Positions 1 through 7,624 of a stretch of 38,290 bases of DNA are shown here, in pieces. Location of the stretch: the NCBI RefSeq assembly GCF_013294025.1, contig NZ_JABSNL010000016.1, positions 1 to 38,290 on the forward strand, written 5' to 3'. Within the stretch, counting starts at the first letter, position 1. Every line of letters begins with the position of its first letter. The notes under the pieces are model-generated. The model had not been told where the DNA came from and did no database searches. It saw nothing but the letters and a program-made list of their open reading frames with translations. A program made the position numbers and the translations under genes. Origin of the DNA: Flavobacterium aeripolare (GTDB lineage: Bacteria > Bacteroidota > Bacteroidia > Flavobacteriales > Flavobacteriaceae).

Positions 1-59
1 TAAGCCCGCCTGCGCAGATGGTACTGCAGTTATGTGGGAGAGTATGTCGTCGCCTTTCT
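1..59 (+). rRNA. rrf: 5S ribosomal RNA, 3' part (5' end outside window)
   Basis: The first bases match the 3' half of a Bacteroidota 5S rRNA: a loop E region around GATGGTACTGC, then GTGGGAGAGTA-like sequence, then a 3' strand of helix I ending in CGCCTTTCT. The 5' half lies outside the window, so the end of an rRNA operon is entering from the left. The exact mature 3' end (57-60) is estimated. A strong terminator follows 30 bases later. Confidence 0.88.
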
Positions 60-83
60 TTATCCTGAATTTATTTTAGGATC
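46..83 (+). repeat. 5S-tail direct repeat, copy A
   Basis: This 38-base segment covers the last bases of 5S and its 3' trailer (GTCGTCGCC to TTTAGGATC). It recurs exactly at 182-219. Each copy is followed by a terminator of the same style (AAGAACCC start) but with a different stem sequence, which suggests duplication of the operon end followed by divergence. Confidence 0.9.
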
Positions 84-89
84 TCTAAG

Positions 90-119
90 AACCCTGATTC
101 ATCCGAATCAGGGTTTTTT
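90..119 (+). terminator. Rho-independent terminator of the rRNA operon
   Basis: An 11-bp perfect stem (AACCCTGATTC / GAATCAGGGTT) with a 4-base loop runs into a T6 tract. It directly follows the 5S tail, so it should end the rRNA transcript. Confidence 0.9.
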
Positions 120-153
120 GTTGTGTAAAATGGTGAAGTATTGTGGGAGCCCC

Positions 154-180
154 TCCCGATAACTATCGGGATTAATCGGG
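154..180. repeat. CCCGAT-type palindromic element inside the 5S-tail duplicate
   Basis: TCCCGATA (154-161) is complementary to TATCGGGA (164-171), and a second copy of ATCGGG at 175-180 offers an alternative 3' arm. A third fold, GGGAG (145-149) with CTCCC (153-157), competes. Palindromes of the CCCGATA/TATCGGG kind are, to my knowledge, common intergenic repeats in Flavobacterium. This one sits exactly where copy B departs from copy A. A weak half-match (CTCCCGATTGCTAT) appears near 336-349. Confidence 0.65.
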
Positions 181-181
181 G

Positions 182-219
182 GTCGTCGCCTTTCTTTATC
201 CTGAATTTATTTTAGGATC
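182..219 (+). repeat. 5S-tail direct repeat, copy B (no full 5S in front)
   Basis: An exact 38-base copy of 46-83. In front of it lies only GTGGGAG (143-149), which matches 34-40. The five bases that separate these blocks in copy A are replaced by 32 bases rich in C and G runs. Copy B cannot encode a 5S rRNA, because the rest of the molecule is absent. Confidence 0.88.
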
Positions 220-225
220 CGTAAG

Positions 226-255
226 AACCCTTATCCTAACGGATAAGGGTTTTTT
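226..255 (+). terminator. Second Rho-independent terminator after 5S-tail copy B
   Basis: An 11-bp stem AACCCTTATCC / GGATAAGGGTT with loop TAAC is followed by T6. Its spacing from the repeat matches that of the first terminator, giving the rRNA operon two terminators in tandem. Confidence 0.88.
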
Positions 256-1448
256 GCGATCAAATTAAATACTTGGGTATTAAAAAAAAAAAATAGATAA
301 TCTAAACAATGATAAATCAATTTTTATACCGGCTCACTCCCGATTGCTATTTGAAGATATGTAATACTGTTATTGACGAATATTAAAAATATCAAGTATA
401 TTAAAGTGTAGTGTATATATGTGTAACACCTATTTTCTTATGACTTCTCTACCGAGATAGGTATGTAGTAGTTCGCAGTTGTTTTACTTTATTGATGGAA
501 GATAGTTGAAATACAGTGATTCTATTTTACTCAAATATGAATTGATATTGAAAACCTTTAAAATGACCTGAAATTTGGAAAAGATCGGATTCTTATAATT
601 GTAGGCTTTCATATTTCCTCTTTTTGTAGGTTTCATGTTTAAACTACTGAAAATTTATCAAGGTTTTTATCGTGTAAGTGGTTTTTAATTATTGTTTCTT
701 TTGTCATTTTAGATATTCAATTTAATAGTGCAACCATTATAGTACTTCTGTTTATCAGGTGATTATTTTAAATTAATCTATGTCTTTTGTATTGTAACAG
801 TTTCATATTGCTACAAGTTACTGCATCTTCATTTAAATAGATAAAGCGTATTACCATCTATTGTGCGGTATTAGGTGTTTAAACCTTAGATTTTTAGATA
901 CATAATTTAATAGTTAATGAGTATTATAAATAAAAATTTAGTTTGAAGTAGGTGTTACCCATCTAGAGTGGATTGATTTTTCAATCGTATTGGTATGTGA
1001 GTTCTGGTGGTATTACTCCCGCGTATCTCTTCAAGTGCTGTATATTTCAATATGCTGTGTCTAGACAGACTTAGATTTTTCGCATCTATTAGTTGCGGAT
1101 TGTTGGATTTTTATATTCTGGTTGCACTACTATTTAGTTAGAGATTAATGAAAATTCTAACTTCTACGCTATAATTTTTGTGGTTCTTAGATTCTCAATA
1201 TTTTAATTATTGATACTGATTATTATAGCTTTTATAACCATCATTTTTTAGGTAACTGTTTACAATACTAACATATTTACTATGGGGTTAAAATAAAGTA
1301 GGTACGGTATAAGTTAAAGTTTTATCCAATATTATGTTGCTATTCATCTTCAGGTTTTCTTCTTTGCCTATATATACAAGTTAGCAGTAGTGATATATGT
1401 ATAATATTACCTTGCTCTTAGGTATTTTCAATTTTGTAAAAAGGTTTG

Positions 1449-1483
1449 GGATAGTGTACCCATCTTCTTTGTGTGCACTATCC
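1449..1483. other. Long hairpin in the gene-less stretch
   Basis: GGATAGTGTAC (1449-1459) pairs with GTGCACTATCC (1473-1483) over 11 positions with one G-T wobble and a 13-base loop. No T tract follows, so it is not an ordinary terminator. It is the most stable structure I could see between 256 and 1812, and could belong to an unannotated small RNA. Confidence 0.45.
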
Positions 1484-1731
1484 TATTTGTTGTACGTAAT
1501 TTGAGCATCTATGTTTATAGACGTCTGGCTACAGTTATGTAATGAAAGTAAAGCGGATTGTATATTTTACAACTCATAAATTCTTGTTTTAATTTTGAAT
1601 TCTGCAATATTGATAAGTATTTAACAATGTTTAAAGTAAAAAATAACGTAATATTTGTAAGTAAATATTTAACATGTAATTAAATAAGTGTAGTTCATCG
1701 ATTAAATGTACGTTTAAACGATAAAAGGTTA

Positions 1732-1739
1732 TATATTTG
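1732..1739 (+). promoter_or_regulatory. Likely -7 box for the CAP lipoprotein gene
   Basis: TATATTTG matches the Flavobacterium -7 consensus TAnnTTTG. No clear TTG/TTTG lies 17-23 bases upstream, so only the -7 element is supported. It would give a leader of about 65-70 bases before the ATG at 1813. Confidence 0.4.
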
Positions 1740-1812
1740 AAAACAGAGAAACACCATTAATTAGTTATCGAGTTACAAGTTATTAATTCTTTAACGTTTA
1801 AATCTACATATT

Positions 1813-2325
1813 ATGAAAGCAAAATTACTTAGTTTATTATTATTAGCATCAGTTATTTTTACAATGAACTCATGCGCATCAGATTCAAGTGAAGGAGTCG
1901 TTACTGCAAATTCTATTGCTAAATCAAAAGAAGTTTCTAACTATGTATATAGTGCAGAAGAATTAAAAGCAATGGAGCTAATTAATGACTATAGAGTTAG
2001 TGTTGGTTTAAACGCACTTAAGACTATCAATCATATCTCTTTTAAATCAGAAGAGCACGATTTCTACATGATTACCAATAATGTTGTTAATCACGATGAT
2101 TTTGTAGCGCGTAGTCAAAATATTGTTGATGTACTTGATGCAAAAAAAGTAGGTGAAAATATAGCTTACAATTTCAATACTCCAGAAGGTGCATTGAAAG
2201 CATGGTTGAATAGTGAGTCGCATAAAAAGAATATTGAAGGTGACTTTACTCATTTTGGAATCGCAATTAAAAAAGACAGTGTTACAGGTAAAAAGTACTA
2301 TACTAATATATTCGCTAAGATTTAG
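1813..2325 (+). CDS. CAP-domain (SCP/PR-1, YkwD-like) lipoprotein
   Basis: This 170-residue protein opens with a lipoprotein signal peptide: a hydrophobic run to residue 18, then Cys21 after Asn-Ser, followed by a Ser/Asp-rich linker. Residues 50-170 form a CAP domain: His94 in a VNHDDF context, GENIA at 114-118, a W-x(2)-S-x(2)-H-x(2)-NI block at 131-141 and FGIAI at 149-153. His94, Glu115, Glu135 and His137 fit the usual CAP cavity residues. Bacterial CAP proteins are secreted or surface-bound, and their biochemical role is mostly unsettled. The gene stands alone between a gene-less stretch and a terminator, with no Shine-Dalgarno site before the ATG. The family assignment is firm; the function is unknown. 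Confidence 0.88.
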   Translation: MKAKLLSLLLLASVIFTMNSCASDSSEGVVTANSIAKSKEVSNYVYSAEELKAMELINDYRVSVGLNALKTINHISFKSEEHDFYMITNNVVNHDDFVARSQNIVDVLDAKKVGENIAYNFNTPEGALKAWLNSESHKKNIEGDFTHFGIAIKKDSVTGKKYYTNIFAKI

Positions 2326-2381
2326 GTTTATGTTTGGGTTAAATCATAATAATTAAATATTGAATTGCTTTCATATTTAAG

Positions 2382-2417
2382 AAGCCAGTTGAAACAAGTT
2401 TGTTTTGACTGGCTTTT
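2382..2417 (+). terminator. Terminator after the CAP gene
   Basis: A long stem starting AAGCCAGTT and closing AACTGGCTT-like (up to about 15 pairs with wobbles, 2382-2415) ends in TTTT. It lies 56 bases after the CAP stop codon. Confidence 0.8.
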
Positions 2418-2585
2418 AAATTTTACGTTATTTATCTTTTGCTCTTAATTGCTTCATTGTGATCGTTTTATTAAAAAATATATTTCGTGCTCTTATTTAT
2501 TTTAAAAAATAGTAAGAAATTGTGTTTTTTATTTGAAATAAATGTTTAAATTTGCACTCGCAATCAGGGATGATGGCAATTTATT

Positions 2586-2670
2586 GGAGAAATGGCAGAG
2601 CGGTCGAATGCGGCAGTCTTGAAAACTGTTGACTGTAACAGGTCCGGGGGTTCGAATCCCTCTTTCTCCG
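2586..2670 (+). tRNA. tRNA-Ser (anticodon UGA)
   Basis: The acceptor arm GGAGAAA (2586-2592) pairs with TTTCTCC (2663-2669), and the discriminator base is G2670. The anticodon loop CTTGAAA puts TGA at 2620-2622, reading UCA codons. The T loop is GGTTCGAATCC and the molecule is 85 bases long, with the extended variable arm typical of serine tRNA. The 3' CCA is not encoded. A terminator follows at once. Confidence 0.97.
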
Positions 2671-2676
2671 CAGAGA

Positions 2677-2704
2677 AACCCGAAACGAAAGTTTCGGGTT
2701 TTTT
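2677..2704 (+). terminator. Terminator after tRNA-Ser
   Basis: Perfect stem AACCCGAAAC / GTTTCGGGTT with a GAAA tetraloop, followed by a T-rich tail. It begins seven bases after the tRNA. Confidence 0.92.
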
Positions 2705-3126
2705 GTTTTTAAGATTATTTTTAAGTAACAAGCTTGAAAATAACAAACAACGTCAAAATTCTTTTTTTTGTTAGATTCCATTTGTAGGTAGCTCTACACA
2801 GGATAATAAAGAAATGATTAATTTATCGTAATGGATATTCGGAATTAAATTCTCAAATTTTTTCTTTACAATTTTTCCCTTGCTGAATTATACACTGCAA
2901 ATTAATTAGAAGTTACTAATTATATACCTACGTTCTAAATTATCAGTCTGTGTATTTGTTAAAACTAATAGATGCTTGGTTGAATTGTTGACCGCTCTAA
3001 TTTCCTCATTAGCTTTACAAAAGCAATAAAATGAAAAATATGCAGCGTATTGCTTTGTTTGTACATTTTATTATATGTGCTTTTCTTTAAGTATCTTTAG
3101 CGTTAGAATTATATAAAACTATTACA
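2705..3126. other. Gene-less gap between tRNA-Ser and the nitroreductase gene
   Basis: About 420 bases with no convincing gene. One inverted repeat is visible, AAAGCAATA (3020-3028) with TATTGCTTT (3048-3056), with G-TTT after it. TATCTTTA at 3092-3099 is a weak -7-like box in front of the nitroreductase gene but lacks a properly spaced upstream element. Confidence 0.5.
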
Positions 3127-3684
3127 ATGAACTTGATCGAAATCATAAAAACTAGGCGCTCAATAATGCCTAATCAATATAACAATACTCCAATAAAGGA
3201 AAATGATATTATAAAGATTTTAGACGCAGCAAATTGGGCTCCTACTCATAAACGTACAGAGCCTTGGAGGTTTAAAGTGCTTTCAGGTTCTAAAAAAGAA
3301 GAGCTTGGTATTTTTTTAGCCAATAAGTTTAAAAGTACTGCTGCCGTGTTTTCAGAATTTAAATTCGAAAAAATTAAAATCAACACTAATAAAGCTGATG
3401 TCGTAATTGCAATTTGTATGCAAAAAGACGTGAAGCAGCTTGTTCCTGAATGGGAAGAAGTAGCTGCAGTTGCTATGGCTGTTCAAAATATGTGGTTAAT
3501 GGCAACCGAATTGAATATTGGTGCGTATTGGAGTTCGCCCAATCTCATTTCGTATGCAGATGAATTTTTCGATCTAAAAGAAAATGAAGTTTGTTTGGGA
3601 TTCTTTTATATGGGGCATTATGATTTGCCCACGCCAGAGCGTCAGCCTGGTGATATCAATGAAAAAATTACTTGGTTGAAATAA
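3127..3684 (+). CDS. Nitroreductase-family flavoprotein (YdjA-like)
   Basis: A 185-residue protein of the FMN-dependent nitroreductase fold. The N-terminal TRRS (9-12) is the usual phosphate-binding arginine pair, and an APTH-x(4)-PWRF block at about 38-49 is typical of the short YdjA-like branch. A Gly-rich segment (ELNIGAYWSS) lies near residue 145. Members are cytoplasmic homodimers that reduce nitro compounds, quinones or similar acceptors with NAD(P)H; the natural substrate here cannot be told. The stop codon overlaps an ATG of the next gene in TAATG, so the two are probably translated together. Confidence 0.88.
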   Translation: MNLIEIIKTRRSIMPNQYNNTPIKENDIIKILDAANWAPTHKRTEPWRFKVLSGSKKEELGIFLANKFKSTAAVFSEFKFEKIKINTNKADVVIAICMQKDVKQLVPEWEEVAAVAMAVQNMWLMATELNIGAYWSSPNLISYADEFFDLKENEVCLGFFYMGHYDLPTPERQPGDINEKITWLK

Positions 3685-4361
3685 TGTTGAATTTAAATTT
3701 TTTTGATATGAAGTTAAATGCTTTCATTTTTACAGTTTCAATTTTCCTATTGTTTAGTATAGATATGTCTTGTCAGGTTTCTTACATTGGTCAACTAGAG
3801 GAAACGAATGTTGCTGACACGACATTTGTTAACTTAAGGGATTACAGTGACGATTTTGTTTATGATATGAGATATGCTACAGAAAATAATTTTTTAAGTG
3901 CTCAGGTTTATGACTGTGCTGAATGTCTTATAAGGTACAAGACGGTGAAAGCTTTAGTAAAAGCTAATGCAGCATTTATGAAGAAAGGCTTCCAGATAAA
4001 ATTATATGATTGTTATAGGCCTTTAGATATCCAGAAAAGAATGTGGACCATTGTATCTAATCCTAAGTATGTAGCAGATCCTAAAAGAGGTTCTATCCAC
4101 AATAGAGGCGGTGCAGTTGATATTACTTTAGTGGACTTGAAAGGTGATGCCGTGGATATGGGAACGGATTTTGATTTTTTTGGTATTGAAGCGAGTCACC
4201 AATATACTAAGTTACCAAAACAGGTTCAAGCGAGTAGAAAATTTCTAAAGAAGATAATGACAGCTAATGGGTTTAGGTCTTTTGATTCAGAATGGTGGCA
4301 TTATAATTTAAAATCAGCTCTAAAAGATCCAGTGTCAAATGCTAAATGGGAATGTAAATAA
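3684..4361 (+). CDS. VanX/DdpX-type D-alanyl-D-alanine dipeptidase (peptidase M15D), exported
   Basis: The core carries the M15D zinc signature S-x-H-x(2)-G-x-A-V-D (Ser137, His139 and Asp146 in this numbering) and E-W-W-H (Glu203, His206), plus the substrate-side Arg112 in a YRP motif. These enzymes cleave D-Ala-D-Ala. A hydrophobic N-terminus followed by MSCQ looks like a signal peptide, possibly a lipoprotein with that Cys, which points to a periplasmic role in recycling wall-derived dipeptide rather than to vancomycin resistance; no vanH/vanA partners are nearby. The ATG at 3684 overlaps the upstream stop codon; the ATG at 3708 gives a cleaner signal peptide and is an equal candidate. The gene ends one base from the convergent methyltransferase gene, with no terminator between. 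Confidence 0.85.
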   Translation: MLNLNFFDMKLNAFIFTVSIFLLFSIDMSCQVSYIGQLEETNVADTTFVNLRDYSDDFVYDMRYATENNFLSAQVYDCAECLIRYKTVKALVKANAAFMKKGFQIKLYDCYRPLDIQKRMWTIVSNPKYVADPKRGSIHNRGGAVDITLVDLKGDAVDMGTDFDFFGIEASHQYTKLPKQVQASRKFLKKIMTANGFRSFDSEWWHYNLKSALKDPVSNAKWECK

Positions 4362-4362
4362 A

Positions 4363-5544
4363 TTAAACCTTTGAGCAAATCAATACAGTTTTGTTTTCAA
4401 GATAATCGGTGGTGAAGAAAGTATAAGTGCTTCCACCATCTTTAATCTTCCATTTTTTTCTAATATTCTCTACAGTTTCGGGAAAGTTTCTAACAGTAAT
4501 ATTAGCTTGCTGATTCTTTAAATGATTTGTCATTTCTAACTTACTATACTGAAGTGTTTTTTCGACTTTAAAAATCCTACCAGGAAAAGGAACTAGATTA
4601 TTTGAGGTGTATAAGTGCGAGTGCTTGTGCAGTTTATTTAATTGATATTGGCTTGCTATCTCGTCAAAGCCTCCTGATTTCATTATAGCGCTGTTAGGTT
4701 CATAGAGGTATTTTAGGGCTAACTCATAATTATAGTTTTGAGTCTGTTGTCCCATGATAAAATTGAAAGTATCAATTTTGTCTTTTAAAATATTTGCAGT
4801 ACAAATTTCAACAGCACCTTCATACTCTTTATGTAGCTCCCATAGCAACTCTTTTACTTCGTTTTCTAAAGCTACAATATGAATCTTCTTTACATTGTTC
4901 AGTTCGTTTAAGCCAGCCGTTAAATCCAGTAACGGTGCTGTTTTAATTAATATAGCATTCGATTTTTGAAAATAAAGATCTAGGTTTTCGGGTACATTGG
5001 GTAAACAATCTTTTAGCATAAATACTTTGCCCTTGCTGTCATTTCTGCGGGAGGGATCAATATATATCCAAGAGTGCTTTTGCTCATTATCGAGCAATAT
5101 TTGTGTGCTGTCACCACTTAAACAGATGATGTTATTAATTGCTAAACTCTTATAGTTGTTTTTAACTATTTCAGATAAATCTTCGTTGATTTCGCAGTGG
5201 AAAACTTTGGGTATTATTTTCGAAAAATAATAATCATCAACGCCAAAACCGCCTGTTAAATCGATAAGGGATTCCCCAGATATTAGACTGCTTTTATATG
5301 CTGCCGTTTTTTCAGAAGATGTTTGTTCTACTGAAATTTTAGAAGGATAAATAATATTAGTACTAGCATACCAAGTAGGTAACTTATCCTTTGCTTTTGC
5401 TTTAGCTACTATTTGTGAAATAATGGAAATCCATTCCATCTCCGGAAAAGGATTTTTACGCAGTGCTAGCTTAGTCGCAGGAATAGTACTGTTTTCGTTA
5501 ATATAATTCTGTATGTCAGCTGTTAATAACTTTGATAAATCCAA
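4363..5544 (-). CDS. Class I SAM-dependent methyltransferase with THUMP-like C-terminus (PG_1098-like)
   Basis: A 393-residue protein with the layout seen in Bacteroidota: an N-terminal helical/ferredoxin-like part, an SSEKTA motif at 76-81, a SAM-binding motif I (DLTGGFGVD, 95-103), motif IV Y-I-D-P-S-R-R at 161-167 and a C-terminal THUMP-like domain from about residue 300. DPSRR in place of a plain DPP(Y/F) loop is characteristic of this family. A nucleic-acid (rRNA or tRNA) substrate is likely from the THUMP-like domain, but the target is not known to me. Its start lies two bases after the stop of the upstream AI-2E-family gene, so they form an operon. Confidence 0.82.
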   Translation of the reverse strand: MDLSKLLTADIQNYINENSTIPATKLALRKNPFPEMEWISIISQIVAKAKAKDKLPTWYASTNIIYPSKISVEQTSSEKTAAYKSSLISGESLIDLTGGFGVDDYYFSKIIPKVFHCEINEDLSEIVKNNYKSLAINNIICLSGDSTQILLDNEQKHSWIYIDPSRRNDSKGKVFMLKDCLPNVPENLDLYFQKSNAILIKTAPLLDLTAGLNELNNVKKIHIVALENEVKELLWELHKEYEGAVEICTANILKDKIDTFNFIMGQQTQNYNYELALKYLYEPNSAIMKSGGFDEIASQYQLNKLHKHSHLYTSNNLVPFPGRIFKVEKTLQYSKLEMTNHLKNQQANITVRNFPETVENIRKKWKIKDGGSTYTFFTTDYLENKTVLICSKV

Positions 5545-5546
5545 AA

Positions 5547-6638
5547 TTAAATGTTTTTAGTTAGCAGTTGAATAACTTTACTTTCAGGGAAAAACTCCTT
5601 TGCAACTACTTTTAACATAGTGAACAGCGGTACTGCGATAATCATTCCTAATACACCGAACAGAAAACCAGCAATTAAAATCACTAAAAAAATCTCTAAT
5701 GGATGCGAACTCACACTCTTTGAGAAAATAATTGGTTGTGAAAGATTGTTATCAATGATTTGCACAATCCAAAAGCCAATAAGGACATAGATAGTAGTGG
5801 GTAATATTTCGCTTTGAAAGTCACTACCTAAGTTAGCTAACATAGTAAGAGCAGCTGCTAATATAGAGGCAATCAATGGACCAATGTAAGGGATTACATT
5901 AAGTACAGCGCATAAGAAAGCAATTACTATAGGATTTGGTATTCCAAAGATTAATAATATTACGAGGTATAAAATAAAGACAATAAATAATTGTAACAGT
6001 AGGCCAATAAAGTAGCGAGACAATAATTTGTTTATTTTTTCGATCGAATTCAATATTTGCTCTTCGTGGCTATCTGGTATCAGTTTTTTTGCGGTAGATA
6101 AAAACGATTTTCGATCTTTTAAAAAGAAGAATGTAATGAATAGAACAGAGGCTAACCCCATACCTAAGCTACTTAAAGTAGCTAAAATTGCATTTAAGAA
6201 ATTAGGTATAAAATTAAAATTAAGTTTTGAGGTGATATCTGCTTCCTGCATGACTTTTGCCGAATCAATGTGATGGCGTTCTAAGAAGCGAGTAATTTGA
6301 TTTACTAACTGCAAACTATTCTGTTCAATTTGCGAAGTATTTAATAGTGATAGATTTTGTCCTTGATTGAGAATTAGAGGAATAAACATGACAATGAAAC
6401 CACTGATAATGACTAGAAATATAAAAACGGTTGCAATGGTTGCAAATGTATTGTTGAACTTTAAGCGTTTAATGAAAAAATCCAAAATAGGATAGCCTAT
6501 TAATGTGAGTATCAATGCTACGATCAAATAAATTAAAACAGACTGAATCTGGTAGAGAAAATAGAGTGTTAAGGCTACTGCTACGGTTGTAAATAGCGCT
6601 CTTAAAATACCATTAGATATTATTTTTGATGTGATCAT
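5547..6638 (-). CDS. AI-2E-family (PerM/TqsA-like) membrane transporter
   Basis: A 363-residue integral membrane protein with about eight hydrophobic segments in the usual arrangement: two N-terminal helices, a soluble insertion (about 95-150, including the ERHHIDS region), then the C-terminal helices with a VIPYIGP block and PLFTMLK near the end. The family was named for autoinducer-2 export by TqsA, but members also act as Na+/H+ or other exporters, so the substrate here is open. It is the first gene of a two-gene operon with the THUMP-like methyltransferase. Unlike most genes in the window it has a Shine-Dalgarno-like AAGGAG close before the ATG. Confidence 0.85.
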   Translation of the reverse strand: MITSKIISNGILRALFTTVAVALTLYFLYQIQSVLIYLIVALILTLIGYPILDFFIKRLKFNNTFATIATVFIFLVIISGFIVMFIPLILNQGQNLSLLNTSQIEQNSLQLVNQITRFLERHHIDSAKVMQEADITSKLNFNFIPNFLNAILATLSSLGMGLASVLFITFFFLKDRKSFLSTAKKLIPDSHEEQILNSIEKINKLLSRYFIGLLLQLFIVFILYLVILLIFGIPNPIVIAFLCAVLNVIPYIGPLIASILAAALTMLANLGSDFQSEILPTTIYVLIGFWIVQIIDNNLSQPIIFSKSVSSHPLEIFLVILIAGFLFGVLGMIIAVPLFTMLKVVAKEFFPESKVIQLLTKNI

Positions 6639-6964
6639 TAGCTCCTTTTTGAGGGTATAAATATAAAAAAACTCGCCAAGAACTATCGTCTTTTCAAAAC
6701 TTATGTTTAAAATAAATTGATTGCGATAATCCTACTTAAAATACAGCTTGTAAGTATAGTGTAGCAACCATAGTGAATTAAGTCTATAAAGCGAGAAGGC
6801 AATGTGTCACTGCTATGATTTAAATAATTAATTGTTATTTATAAGTGATCTAGAATAAATGATACTATGAAAGCAGTAGTGAGAATTACTAAAGAACTTT
6901 TATGAATACGTTTACTATAATAAAACGGTATCTTTCTTATTTGGAATTTGTGAATTCAACTTTA
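6639..6964. other. Gene-less gap between the DUF4159 gene and the AI-2E-family gene
   Basis: About 325 AT-rich bases with no open frame worth calling and no clear terminator hairpin for the DUF4159 transcript. It must hold the promoter of the AI-2E-family operon; TATATTTA on the minus strand about 20-30 bases before that ATG is a weak -7-like candidate. Confidence 0.45.
6641..6648 (-). promoter_or_regulatory. Shine-Dalgarno-like site before the AI-2E-family gene
   Basis: On the minus strand AAAGGAGC precedes the ATG at 6638 with only a few bases of spacing. Most genes here show no such motif, as expected for Bacteroidota, so this site is unusual and supports the chosen start. Confidence 0.5.
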
Positions 6965-7606
6965 TTAATTATTGAATATATAATTGATAATGTTAGCACC
7001 CATTCTCAATGCTTTTTCTCTAACTTCAGTAGGATCATTGTTAACAGCTGGATCTTCCCATCCATCCCCTAAATCGCTCTCATAAGTAAATAGTAAAACG
7101 AGTCTATTATTCGAAAAAATTCCAAATGCCTGTGGACGCTTCCCATCGTGTTCATGAATTTTAGGTAAGCCATTGGGAAAGCTAAATGGTTTTTGGAAAA
7201 TAGGGTGACTAGCAGGTAGTTCCACTAACTCTTGATTAGGAAACAACTTTTTTATCTCCTTACGTACATATTGATTCAAACCATAGTTGTCATCAATATG
7301 TAAAAATCCTCCAGAATTGAGATATTTCTGTAAGTTTTGGACATCAGTTGGACTAAATACTACATTTCCGTGTCCAGTCATATGAATGAAGGGATAGGAA
7401 AATAGATTAGGACTCGATGGCTCAACTGTAGCAGGTTTTGTTACAATAGCCGTATTAATGTTTTTATTACAATAAGCGATTAAATTGGGTAACGAACTAG
7501 GATTTGCATACCAATCGCCACCTCCGCCATACTTTAATAAGGCGATTTCCTGAGCATAGCTGCTGCAGGTGAGAAGGAGTAACAGTATGTAAATCGTTTT
7601 TTTCAC
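6965..7606 (-). CDS. DUF4159 domain protein, exported
   Basis: A 213-residue protein with a clear signal peptide (MKK plus a Leu/Ile-rich core, cleavage after SYAQ at about residue 19). The rest fits DUF4159, a glutamine-amidotransferase-like fold: KYGGGGDWY at about 25-33, a MTGHG strand-turn at 76-80, G-G-F-L-H-I-D-D at 99-106 and a Trp-rich GDGWEDP loop near residue 180. The family is widespread in Bacteroidota, often near aerotolerance-type genes, and has no settled function. Here it is the last gene of the tsaD-rsmE operon, 18 bases after rsmE, so it is probably expressed as a passenger of housekeeping genes. Confidence 0.85.
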   Translation of the reverse strand: MKKTIYILLLLLTCSSYAQEIALLKYGGGGDWYANPSSLPNLIAYCNKNINTAIVTKPATVEPSSPNLFSYPFIHMTGHGNVVFSPTDVQNLQKYLNSGGFLHIDDNYGLNQYVRKEIKKLFPNQELVELPASHPIFQKPFSFPNGLPKIHEHDGKRPQAFGIFSNNRLVLLFTYESDLGDGWEDPAVNNDPTEVREKALRMGANIINYIFNN

Positions 7607-7624
7607 TACTACTATTTTTATTAT

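Larger units (their letters stand above)
256..1812. other. Long gene-less AT-rich stretch after the rRNA operon
   Basis: About 1.55 kb hold no open frame of 60 codons or more on either strand, and no known RNA gene was recognised (I looked for tRNA, RNase P, tmRNA and 6S-like signatures by eye). A 12-A run occurs at 282-293. Small hairpins are visible, such as GATTGA-TTTT-TCAATC at 971-986 and a longer one at 1449-1483. The last 80 bases hold a likely promoter for the CAP gene. It may be decayed sequence, a long leader, or an uncharacterised RNA region; the sequence does not decide. Confidence 0.6.

Noticed and set aside
1058..1067. TGTCTAGACA palindrome
   Set aside because: A 10-base palindrome is expected by chance in 38 kb and has no supporting context.
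2564..2781. Several short frames on both strands across the tRNA-Ser gene
   Set aside because: They are translations of the tRNA and its terminator, with no protein-like features.
3684..4361. Vancomycin resistance gene (vanX)
   Set aside because: No vanH, vanA or regulator genes are nearby and the protein has a signal sequence; a recycling dipeptidase is the simpler reading.
5547..6638. Quorum-sensing autoinducer-2 exporter
   Set aside because: The family name is historical and there is no luxS or lsr gene in the window, so the substrate is left open.
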